Shown here: piece after piece, positions 56,022 to 62,770 of the stretch | Layout of the letters: every line of letters begins with the position of its first letter | Position numbering within the stretch: position 1 is the stretch's first letter | Assembly (NCBI GenBank): GCA_029260295.1 | Contig: JAJDDN010000008.1 | Location: forward strand, 310,001-374,000 | Length of the DNA stretch: 64,000 nt | Source of the DNA: Phycisphaerales bacterium | Lineage (GTDB): Bacteria; Planctomycetota; Phycisphaerae; Phycisphaerales; UBA1924 | Direction: 5' to 3' | Program-made: the position numbers and the translations under genes | Notes under the pieces: model-generated | The model's input: only the letters and a program-made list of their open reading frames with translations | The model's database searches: none | What the model was told of the DNA's origin: nothing

Positions 56022-57629
56022 TTATTCAAGTATCAAATGATCCCAACTGAGCCCGAATTTTGCTAAATACTTCCGTACCCGATCAGAATCGTTTGTAGAC
56101 GACCGCCGGACGCGTGATGCGGCGAATAACTTTCGTCCGGCATCAGAAAGCGAGTTCGAATTTCGACACACTTCCAGTACAGATGCTAGTTGAGTTTGAT
56201 CAAAGAGATCTATCTCGGAGATTTGATCCTGGGTGAGCAGCTCTGAGAGCAAGCCGTTGTTGTTCGACTGGTCAGGGTCTTTCCATAGTGTGCATAGTCG
56301 GTTGGTTTCTTCCTCAACCGTGTCAACCGTGATGCGCCCGCCTGGTGCGAGAGTGGACATGCGGGTCAGGGCGGCGTTTAGGTCCCGGAAGTTCCCAGGC
56401 CAGGTTGCTTCTGGGGAGGTTGCAAAATCAAGAAAGCGGCGATGGGCTTCTTTGCTGAATCTCGCTTGCTGATTTCGGCTTTGGGAGAGCCGTTCGAGTT
56501 CGTACTCGATGTTTGGCTCGATGTCCTCGGGGCGATCGCGCAGTGCGGGGAGCTCAAATGTCCAAAGATTGATCCGTGAGAGCAGGTCGTCGCGGAATGT
56601 GCCTTGGCGGACATGCTCGATCAGGTCCCGATTTGTCCCTGCGATGAGCTGGAAGTCGCTCGATACTTCGACATCTGAGCCGAGTGGTGTAAATCGTTTC
56701 TCTTCTATTGCTCGAAGGAGCATGGCCTGCTCATCTACGCCTAGCTCGCCAATTTCGTCTAAGAATAGCGTTCCTCCATCTGCTCTACGAAGGAGTCCGG
56801 GGCGATCAGTCACCGCGCCGGTGAACGCGCCCTTTTTATGCCCGAAGAGCGTGGACATCGCTGAGTCGCCACGGATGGTGGCGCAGTTGACTTCAACAAG
56901 ATGGCCTGTGACGAGGTGTCTGTGCTTGCGGAGTTCGAAGATGCGATTGGCGAGCCGGGACTTGCCCGCACCTGTTGGCCCGGTGAGCAGGATCGGGTCG
57001 GTTGTCCGTGCGGCGACATGCTCAATGCGTTCTATAAGTGAGTTGAAAGCCTTGTTTCGGGTCTCGATACCGTCCTTGAGAGATTCGACCGCGTCTTCGT
57101 ACTCACGCTCAAATCGTGATGCGAGCCGATCATACTTTGTGAGATCAAGATCGATGATCTGGAACCGCCCGGGAGCTTCTTTAGTGCCTCGTGGTGGGGA
57201 GGTCTGGATGAGCTTGGCGGGGAAGTAGCTTGTTTCGGTGAGCAAGAAGTTGCAGATTTGGGCGACATGGGTGCCGGTAGTAATGTGTACGAGGTAGTCC
57301 TCGTGGTCGGTATCAAACGGGTACGCCTTGGCGAAGTCGTGGAGGGTGGTGTACACCTCCTCGAAGTCCCATGCGTCACGCATCTCCACGATGTGCCTGA
57401 CAACGGTTGTTTCTGGGGAGACTGAGAGGATGTCCTTCTCAACTTGCTCGGCAAGTGCCGTTGCGCGTTTGTTGTGGATGAGTTCGAGCCGATCGACTAC
57501 GAAGTCTTCGTGTTGGCACAACGAGACCGTTGGCCTCCAGCGTTCCCATCGCTTGGAGCCTTTTCCGGTGTCCAGGGTGGTGCCGAGGAGTCCGATGATC
57601 ACAGTTGGTTTGTGCTTTGGTGGTGACAT
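56022..57629 (-). CDS. rtcR: RtcR, CARF-domain sigma-54 activator of RNA repair
   Basis: 535 residues. The N-terminal CARF-type domain (about 1-185, TVIIGLLGTTLDTGKGSKRW; YLVHITTGTHVAQICNFLLT) is thought to sense cyclic-phosphate-ended RNA fragments. The AAA+ domain has Walker A GPTGAGKS (217-224), GAFTGA (267-272, the sigma-54 contact loop) and Walker B GGTLFLDEIGEL. The C-terminal region has a Fis-like helix. It activates the divergent -24/-12 promoter upstream of the RNA/slipin/rtcB/rtcA genes. Complete and intact. Confidence 0.96.
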   Translation of the reverse strand: MSPPKHKPTVIIGLLGTTLDTGKGSKRWERWRPTVSLCQHEDFVVDRLELIHNKRATALAEQVEKDILSVSPETTVVRHIVEMRDAWDFEEVYTTLHDFAKAYPFDTDHEDYLVHITTGTHVAQICNFLLTETSYFPAKLIQTSPPRGTKEAPGRFQIIDLDLTKYDRLASRFEREYEDAVESLKDGIETRNKAFNSLIERIEHVAARTTDPILLTGPTGAGKSRLANRIFELRKHRHLVTGHLVEVNCATIRGDSAMSTLFGHKKGAFTGAVTDRPGLLRRADGGTLFLDEIGELGVDEQAMLLRAIEEKRFTPLGSDVEVSSDFQLIAGTNRDLIEHVRQGTFRDDLLSRINLWTFELPALRDRPEDIEPNIEYELERLSQSRNQQARFSKEAHRRFLDFATSPEATWPGNFRDLNAALTRMSTLAPGGRITVDTVEEETNRLCTLWKDPDQSNNNGLLSELLTQDQISEIDLFDQTQLASVLEVCRNSNSLSDAGRKLFAASRVRRSSTNDSDRVRKYLAKFGLSWDHLILE

Positions 57630-57638
57630 GAATGATTA

Positions 57639-57657
57639 TATCGGATAGAATACGATA
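57639..57657. promoter_or_regulatory. candidate RtcR upstream activating site
   Basis: Inverted repeat TATCG-N9-CGATA about 85 nt upstream of the -24/-12 promoter, the normal distance for an enhancer of a sigma-54 activator. A second CGTTAT pair (CCGTTATGCCGTTATAAG) lies nearer the promoter. Confidence 0.4.
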
Positions 57658-57741
57658 AATATACATCATAACGACAGCATTTGAATCAGCTCATATCTTG
57701 CAAAAACAGCCGTTATGCCGTTATAAGCGTGTTTGCCTAGT

Positions 57742-57758
57742 TTGGCACAGCAACTGCA
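57742..57758 (+). promoter_or_regulatory. sigma-54 (-24/-12) promoter of the RNA-repair island
   Basis: TTGGCAC-N5-CTGCA, with GG at 57744-57745 and GC at 57756-57757, exactly 10 nt apart as required by RpoN. Predicted start near 57769. Lies between divergent rtcR and the structured RNA. Confidence 0.88.
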
Positions 57759-57817
57759 TAGGTGTATCCCAGCTCAACAAGCTGCCTCTTTGACAACTGA
57801 GACAACATAATCGATCA

Positions 57818-57892
57818 GGATCGCACATTGGCCATGCCGGGGGGAGGGATTGCATCTCCCCCCGGCTGAGGGTTCGATTCCCTCTGCATCCA
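57818..57892 (+). ncRNA. tRNA-like domain with extended anticodon-arm hairpin
   Basis: Acceptor GGAT-c-GCA pairs with TGCATCC (one bulged C), followed by a short D-like hairpin. A 10-bp stem CCGGGGGGAG/CTCCCCCCGG with the 9-nt loop GGATTGCAT replaces the anticodon arm. A perfect T arm GAGGG-TTCGATT-CCCTC and a discriminator A complete it. It is not a functional elongator tRNA but would look tRNA-like to T-arm/acceptor-binding proteins. Confidence 0.7.
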
Positions 57893-57979
57893 TTCCGCTT
57901 CGGTTCATCGTCCAGCGGCTCACGCTCCTTTGGAGTTCGCGAGTCCCGCGACTTGGGTTCTCCCGGTGTGCCAGAGCGT

Positions 57980-58052
57980 GTTGCGCTAGCTCAAATGGTA
58001 GAGCAATGAGCTGATAACTCATCTGTTGCGGGTTCGAGTCCCGCACGCACCA
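57980..58052 (+). tRNA. tRNA-Ile(GAT)-like domain, degenerate acceptor
   Basis: D arm GCTC/GAGC, anticodon arm ATGAG-CTGATAA-CTCAT (anticodon GAT), T arm GCGGG-TTCGAGT-CCCGC are all sound. The acceptor GTTGCGC/ACGCACC has two mismatches (2:71 and 7:66), or can pair with a 2-nt bulge. It is embedded in the large RNA, so it may be a mimic rather than a true isoleucine tRNA. Confidence 0.6.
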
Positions 58053-58486
58053 CAGGTAAGGTCGAAAGACCGAGGGGTTCGAATCCCCACCAGACTAAAC
58101 ATCTGGATCTATGCGTGGATTGAGGGCGGACTGATCGCGTGAACACAGCCGAATCGTGGTTCACTATGGCGCTTGCGTCATGATTGCTATGCATCGGCAC
58201 CAATGACTCAGCTCGCGGCTCGGTGGATACCGACTCATCACTCAAGGCTGACTACGGCTTGGCGTTGTAATCATCTGCACTTCGGTGCGGGTGTGAGCAC
58301 CGCCCAAAATGTACAAATCTTTGAGTGGCGAATCTTAAACCAAGTCCCGTTGAAGAACCGGGTGGACACGCGTGAGGACGCGCTCAATCTGCTTTAAATG
58401 ATCATGTTGTCTCAGTTGTCAAACAGTGTTTGTTTGATCTGATTGAAGTGCCTCATGCACAAACGCCCAACGAAAGGAGCCAAGCC

Positions 58487-59614
58487 ATGAGAAAGACTAT
58501 CCGTATCCGTAAGCATGAACTCGGACTGTGGTTCCGCCACTCCGAACTCTACCAAGTCCTCGAGCCAGGGAAGCACGCCGTTTGGTCGCTCCCATTTCGA
58601 GGCAGAATCAATGACTTTGAGGTTCTCAACACCCTCAGCCCTCGATTTGAGCACGAAGATCTCAAGGCCTTGGTACGCGATCAATGCGTCGCGTCACGGC
58701 TGAGCGTTGTCGACCTCAAGGACACCGAGCGAGCTTTGGTCTGGATTGATGGTCGCCTCGGCGCAATCCTTGCCGCTGGTGTGCACGCATTCTGGAATCA
58801 GAACGCAGAAGTGGTTGTCGAGCGTTTCAATGTGAGTGCTGGTCGTTTCGAGCACCCAAAGCTCGAGACCATCGAGAACTTCCCCGGCGGCGTTCGGTTC
58901 TTCACCGGCGTCCGGGTCGAGTCGCACGAGCAGGTCATGTTGTTCAAGGACGGCAAGCTTGTTGATCAACTCGGTGCAGGCCGATACGCGTTCTGGCGCG
59001 GTGGCCCAAACTTCACCTGGAAGTCCGTCGATCTGCGCGAGCAGGTCGAGGATATCCAAGGCCAAGAAATCATGACGGCTGACAAGGTGACCCTGCGGGT
59101 AAACCTCGTCGTGACGCATCGAGTCACCGATGCGGTCAAGGCAGTCACCGAAGTGGTGGACTGGTCACAGGCGTTGTACCGCGAGGCCCAGCTCGAACTC
59201 CGAGCCGCCATTGGCGGGCGATCGCTCGAGAAGTTGCTTGCCGACAAGGACGAAGTTGGAGGCGAGATCAAGAATCGGCTTGCAAAGCGCGTCGCCGAGT
59301 TCGGGGTTTCGGTCTCTGGTGTCGGTCTGCGAGACATCATCTTGCCGGGCGACATGAAGGTGATTCTTAATCAGGTCATCGTCGCCGAGAAGCAGGCGGA
59401 GGCAAACCTGATCCGTCGGCGAGAGGAAACCGCCGCCGCACGGTCCCAGGCGAATACCGCCAAGTTGCTTGAGCAGAATCCAGTGCTTGCACGCATGAAG
59501 GAACTCGAAGCCCTGCAGGAAATCCTGCGAGGAACTCAAGCAACCTTCGTGCTAGGTCAGGGTGATTTGAGCGAGCAGATCAGCAGCCTCATCAAGCGTG
59601 AGGCTGTGAAGTAA
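58487..59614 (+). CDS. slipin (SPFH/band 7 protein) of the RNA-repair island
   Basis: 375 residues from ATG 58487, with AAAGGAG 7 nt upstream. SPFH domain: RFFTGVRVESHEQVMLFKDG, KVTLRVNLVVTHRVTDAVKA, VDWSQALYREAQLELRAAIG, VAEFGVSVSGVGLRDIILPG, then a coiled-coil tail (NQVIVAEKQAEANLIRRREE). No clear membrane helix at the N-terminus. Slipins next to rtcB occur in other RNA-repair operons; their role there is unknown. The island's transcript reaches it through the large RNA. Confidence 0.92.
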   Translation: MRKTIRIRKHELGLWFRHSELYQVLEPGKHAVWSLPFRGRINDFEVLNTLSPRFEHEDLKALVRDQCVASRLSVVDLKDTERALVWIDGRLGAILAAGVHAFWNQNAEVVVERFNVSAGRFEHPKLETIENFPGGVRFFTGVRVESHEQVMLFKDGKLVDQLGAGRYAFWRGGPNFTWKSVDLREQVEDIQGQEIMTADKVTLRVNLVVTHRVTDAVKAVTEVVDWSQALYREAQLELRAAIGGRSLEKLLADKDEVGGEIKNRLAKRVAEFGVSVSGVGLRDIILPGDMKVILNQVIVAEKQAEANLIRRREETAAARSQANTAKLLEQNPVLARMKELEALQEILRGTQATFVLGQGDLSEQISSLIKREAVK

Positions 59615-59618
59615 AGAC

Positions 59619-59648
59619 GCGTCCCGCCCGTGAAGGTGGGTGGGACGC
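59619..59648 (+). other. hairpin after the slipin gene
   Basis: GCGTCCC / GGGACGC stem with inner pairing of CCC with GGG, followed only by TTTG. Possible partial terminator or processing site between slipin and downstream genes. Confidence 0.5.
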
Positions 59649-59683
59649 TTTGAAGAATGAGCAAGAACGATTGGAGTTTTAGT

Positions 59684-60061
59684 ATGGCTGCGGACTATGA
59701 AATCTTGCTGCGATTCATTGATTGGGCCGTTGTCAAGAATGCTCGTCAACGCTACCGAGCAGTTCTTGGAACGAAACATGGTGAAGCTGTGTTTACAGGT
59801 GCATTGTGCCATAAGTTCGAGTCGCAGGTGCGTACACAGATCATTGTGCCAAATCGTCCAATTGGTTCTTGGGATAGGCCATGTAGGCTGTACCGTGCCG
59901 GGCATGATTTTGGAAAAAGGTTTGATTCTATCAATGAAGCATATGAAGTGGTTGAAATGAGTGACAGTTGGCTGATCGTGGCGGAAGAATCAGACTATGG
60001 CCTTCATAGAGCCGAGACTTATTTCGATAGTACTCAACATCTCGCCCGTCGGAGTCCTTGA
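59684..60061 (+). CDS. unknown protein between slipin and tRNA cluster
   Basis: 125 residues from ATG 59684, with GGAG 7 nt upstream; an ATG at 59657 would add 9 residues. Soluble, mixed alpha/beta, with TKHGEAVFTGALCHKFESQV and MSDSWLIVAEESDYGLHRAE. No family recognised. Stop is 8 nt before the tRNA-Pro gene, so it shares the transcript with the tRNAs. Confidence 0.65.
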   Translation: MAADYEILLRFIDWAVVKNARQRYRAVLGTKHGEAVFTGALCHKFESQVRTQIIVPNRPIGSWDRPCRLYRAGHDFGKRFDSINEAYEVVEMSDSWLIVAEESDYGLHRAETYFDSTQHLARRSP

Positions 60062-60069
60062 ACTAGATT

Positions 60070-60143
60070 CTGGGTGAAGCTCAGCTTGGCAGAGCGTGTG
60101 CCTTGGATGCACAAAGTCGTAGGTTCGAATCCTGCCACTCAGA
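60070..60143 (+). tRNA. tRNA-Pro(TGG)
   Basis: Acceptor CTGGGTG/CACTCAG, D arm GCTC/GAGC, anticodon arm TGTGC-CTTGGAT-GCACA (anticodon TGG), T arm GTAGG-TTCGAAT-CCTGC. Position 8 is A rather than the near-universal T. Confidence 0.88.
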
Positions 60144-60158
60144 TTAGAAGGAAGATAA

Positions 60159-60232
60159 GGCTCTGTAGCCCAACTGGCAGAGGCGGTGGTTTTAGAAACC
60201 ACTCAGTGCAGGTTCGAATCCTGTCAGAGCCA
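60159..60232 (+). tRNA. tRNA with anticodon TAG (Leu codon CUA), short variable arm
   Basis: Acceptor GGCTCTG/CAGAGCC, anticodon arm GTGGT-TTTAGAA-ACCAC (anticodon TAG), T arm GCAGG-TTCGAAT-CCTGT. The variable region is only 5 nt (TCAGT), although bacterial leucine tRNAs normally carry a long variable arm. The D stem is GCC/GGC. Confidence 0.85.
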
Positions 60233-60244
60233 TTGAGAAAAATT

Positions 60245-60318
60245 TGCCCTGTAGCTCAGTTGGATAGAGTGCCGCACTACGAATGCGGAGGCCGCGGGTT
60301 CGAATCCTGCCGGGGCAG
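60245..60318 (+). tRNA. tRNA-Arg(ACG)
   Basis: Acceptor TGCCCTG/CGGGGCA, anticodon arm CCGCA-CTACGAA-TGCGG (anticodon ACG), T arm GCGGG-TTCGAAT-CCTGC. The G6-C pair is G-U type (T6-G67). Confidence 0.9.
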
Positions 60319-60333
60319 TTAGGAATGAAGATT

Positions 60334-60407
60334 GGCTCCGTAGCCCAATCGGTAGAGGCAGTGGTCTTAAAAACCACAAGGTGCTGGTTCGAATCCAGCC
60401 GGAGTCA
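60334..60407 (+). tRNA. tRNA with anticodon TAA (Leu codon UUA), short variable arm
   Basis: Acceptor GGCTCCG/CGGAGTC, anticodon arm GTGGT-CTTAAAA-ACCAC (anticodon TAA), T arm GCTGG-TTCGAAT-CCAGC. Close in sequence to the TAG tRNA 175 nt upstream and, like it, lacks the long variable arm expected for a leucine tRNA. Confidence 0.85.
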
Positions 60408-60800
60408 TTTGCGGAACGGTTTGGCGACAACCTGCCAGCCGTCTTCGTATATGACATACCCAGGTCGCTTTGTGGTGATTTGGTCAAAAACAATATCGTA
60501 CTCACGAAGGATCTCAATCATGGCACGCACGCGACGAATCGGCTCTTTAGCTCTTGGATGGAACCAAGATATTGCTCGTTCATTCTTGTCTTCTTTAAGG
60601 ATTGCTGGCGATTTCAGATGCATTTTTAGCCACGATAGATGTCGTTCGAGCTCTTCGGAGTGGTATGGAGTGAGTTGGTTTGAATCTCTCAGTTCATTCA
60701 CAGCCATAAAAACCCCAGAAGGCCTATGAGAATAGTCATTCTGGATCCGAGTCTGGAATCGTAAGTAAGTTACACTTGATTGTTGATCAGGCATTCCCAT
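60405..60800 (-). CDS. unknown protein encoded antisense inside the RNA-repair island
   Basis: 131 residues, helical and charged: YLRFQTRIQNDYSHRPSGVF, YHSEELERHLSWLKMHLKSP, ERAISWFHPRAKEPIRRVRA and TTKRPGYVIYEDGWQVVAKP. GAGG lies about 8 nt before the ATG at 60800. The composition and codon use look like a real gene. Its end overlaps the last tRNA by 3 nt and its start is only 27 nt from the divergent rtcB start, so read-through transcription of the island would run antisense to it. Confidence 0.75.
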   Translation of the reverse strand: MGMPDQQSSVTYLRFQTRIQNDYSHRPSGVFMAVNELRDSNQLTPYHSEELERHLSWLKMHLKSPAILKEDKNERAISWFHPRAKEPIRRVRAMIEILREYDIVFDQITTKRPGYVIYEDGWQVVAKPFRK

Positions 60801-60827
60801 GCCAAAACCTCATTGAAAGAAAAAGCT

Positions 60828-62354
60828 ATGAATATTGAGAACAATACTAGCCCATTAATCGAGACCGGCGAAGCAACCGCGATGCTGCCGCTTCCCAATA
60901 ATCAGAAACCGATCACCGTCATCGGAACGGAATCAATACGCGAAACCTTCGATGCGCCATGTTTGCAGCAGGCGATCAACTCGGCGATGGCGCCGGGCGT
61001 CTCGCAGGTGGTTCTTAACCCTGATGCACATGTTGGATACGGCGCACCAGTCGGCTGCGTCATGGCTTCGCCGACACATATCTACCCCGGCCCAGTCGGT
61101 GTGGACATCAAGTGCTCGATGTCGCTGCTTGCGGTCGATATCGACGAGGACGCGATTGTGGATCGAAAGATCCGCCGAGCATTGATCGAAGCGATCTGTG
61201 AGCGTACGCCTACAGGCACCGGTCGAGGGCAGCGTCATGTCAAGAAGGCGCGTCCTGTAACCGAAGAACTCGGTCGCCAGCTGGTGGTCGAGGGCGCGTC
61301 GGTTGATGTTTGCGAGCAGCTCGGAATCCCACCTGAGTGGGCACAGCGGTGTGAGGACAGCGCCCATGTTGGTCACGACGGAACGCATGATGCGCTTTCC
61401 GCTCGGCTGGAGCTGTTGTGCAACCATCCGCAGTTCAACACTGGAAAGCGTCTCCGATTCGGAGAGCGGTTCGCAGGAAAGATGCGTCAACTCGGCTCCT
61501 ACGGTGGTGGAAACCACTTCGGCGAGTGCGAAGTCGTCCGGGTTGGCGAGTCAGAACGAAGCAAGAAGGCCGCCGAGGTTTTCGGGCTTCGTGACGGCGG
61601 CGTCGCGTTCCTCTCGCACTGCGGATCACGCGGCTTTGGTCACGACCTGGCAGCAGGGCAGTTCCGACTTCTGCAAGATCACTTCGCCAAGTGGGATATC
61701 CCATTGCCCGGCGGCGATCGGAACCTCGTTTGTGCACCTCTGGGAACACCAGAGGCCGATGCATACATCGACGATATGTCGCTTGGTGCGAACTTTGCTA
61801 CGGTTAACCACCTCTTGATTAACTCGCTCGTACTCGAGGCATTTCAAGAGATCTTCCCCGGCATCGATGGTCGGCTGGTGTACTTCATCAGCCACAACAT
61901 CGCACGCCAGGAAGTCGTCAACGATCGGCTCGAGTGGGTCCACCGCAAGGGGGCGACCCGCGCATTCCCTGCGGGGCATCACGGTCTAAAGGGCACGCCG
62001 TTCGCCGATACCGGGCATCCGATTTTGCTCCCTGGGAACCCTCAGGATGGGTCGGCGGTCATGGTTGCCGATGCAGGCGCTGCATTGTCATGCTACAGCG
62101 TCAACCACGGTGCCGGGCGTGCGATGTCGCGTACAAAGGCAAAGAATCAGCTTGATCAGATTGAAGTCGATCAATCGTTCAAGGATCGTGATATCCTTTC
62201 GAACTGCCGAAACTACCCTATCGACGAAGCCCCGGCTGCCTACAAAGACTTTGAAGAAGTCCTGAAGTCAGTCAAGACTGCAGGCCTTGCAAGCGAGGTT
62301 GCTCGATTGGATGCGAAGTTTGTGATTAAAGATGGAGATAAAGCGGATGACTAA
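60828..62354 (+). CDS. rtcB: RNA-splicing ligase RtcB
   Basis: 508 residues from ATG 60828; an in-frame ATG at 60780 is antisense to the divergent gene. RtcB joins RNA 3'-phosphate or 2',3'-cyclic-phosphate ends to 5'-OH ends using GTP and Mn2+. Motifs: NPDAHVGYGAPVGCVMAS, GPVGVDIKCSM (metal Asp and Cys), GGGNHFGECEVV, SHCGSRGFGHDLA, SHNIARQEVV and YSVNHGAGRAMSRTKAKNQL with the guanylylated His at residue 427. All catalytic residues are present. Confidence 0.97.
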   Translation: MNIENNTSPLIETGEATAMLPLPNNQKPITVIGTESIRETFDAPCLQQAINSAMAPGVSQVVLNPDAHVGYGAPVGCVMASPTHIYPGPVGVDIKCSMSLLAVDIDEDAIVDRKIRRALIEAICERTPTGTGRGQRHVKKARPVTEELGRQLVVEGASVDVCEQLGIPPEWAQRCEDSAHVGHDGTHDALSARLELLCNHPQFNTGKRLRFGERFAGKMRQLGSYGGGNHFGECEVVRVGESERSKKAAEVFGLRDGGVAFLSHCGSRGFGHDLAAGQFRLLQDHFAKWDIPLPGGDRNLVCAPLGTPEADAYIDDMSLGANFATVNHLLINSLVLEAFQEIFPGIDGRLVYFISHNIARQEVVNDRLEWVHRKGATRAFPAGHHGLKGTPFADTGHPILLPGNPQDGSAVMVADAGAALSCYSVNHGAGRAMSRTKAKNQLDQIEVDQSFKDRDILSNCRNYPIDEAPAAYKDFEEVLKSVKTAGLASEVARLDAKFVIKDGDKADD

Positions 62355-62769
62355 TTCGGATACAAAGCTCATGAAGGTCATTTGTAGGCATTGCCGTAAA
62401 GATTTGTCACATCCACTGAGAGCGTTTACATCTGATGATCCGATTCGATTATTGGATCATGAAGCTCCATTTGATCCGGGGCTGATTTCTAGTGTTCAAG
62501 AGTTCAGATGCAGAGCAGGTGGGTTCCTCTACAAGTTTCCAGCAGATTGGATTGTAAACAATGCATCCGTGATTAATTGCACAGCCACTGATTCAACATT
62601 TGGGTGCTGTGGGTGTACTCCCAAAAGCGAGCCAAATCTCATGTGCAAGTGCGGCAGCATGGTTGGATTTGAATGGAGTGATTGTCTGGATGTTCGGTTT
62701 ACGATTTTCGAAAACATGATGGTTGGCATAGTACCAGTATCTTCTCCATCCGATGAGAGTGAATCTTGA
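62347..62769 (+). CDS. cysteine-rich unknown protein between rtcB and rtcA
   Basis: 140 residues from ATG 62347 (GGAG 9 nt upstream), overlapping rtcB by 8 nt. Cys pairs CRHC near the N-terminus and CCGC and CKCG near the middle suggest a zinc-ribbon-like metal site (KVICRHCRKDLSHPLRAF; DSTFGCCGCTPKSEPNLMCK). Cytosolic. Position between ligase and cyclase suggests a function on RNA or in recruiting substrate; no family recognised. Confidence 0.7.
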   Translation: MTNSDTKLMKVICRHCRKDLSHPLRAFTSDDPIRLLDHEAPFDPGLISSVQEFRCRAGGFLYKFPADWIVNNASVINCTATDSTFGCCGCTPKSEPNLMCKCGSMVGFEWSDCLDVRFTIFENMMVGIVPVSSPSDESES

Positions 62770-62770
62770 G

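Larger units (their letters stand above)
57789..58423 (+). ncRNA. large structured RNA closed by a 20-bp stem, with tRNA-like domains
   Basis: TTTGACAACTGAGACAACAT (57789-57808) is perfectly complementary to ATGTTGTCTCAGTTGTCAAA (58404-58423). Inside it GATCA (57813-57817) pairs with TGATC (58399-58403), leaving a 4-nt bulge. The enclosed 600 nt hold a tRNA-like fold (57818-57892), a GC-rich hairpin zone (57893-57975) and a tRNA-Ile-like fold (57980-58052). A GNRA-capped hairpin plus T-arm-like segment (58059-58092) and several further stems including a UUCG-capped hairpin near 58284 follow. No coding frame is convincing. It is the first transcribed unit after the sigma-54 promoter. Confidence 0.75.

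Noticed and set aside
57774-58397. Short ORFs on both strands across the structured RNA (57774-58046, 57991-58245, 58173-58397)
   Set aside because: They cross the tRNA-like stems and lack ribosome sites and any family likeness; RNA structure explains the sequence better.
59990-60517. Minus-strand ORFs with phrases such as GFEPA and GRIRTYD over the tRNA cluster
   Set aside because: These are the well-known spurious translations of tRNA T-arm regions.
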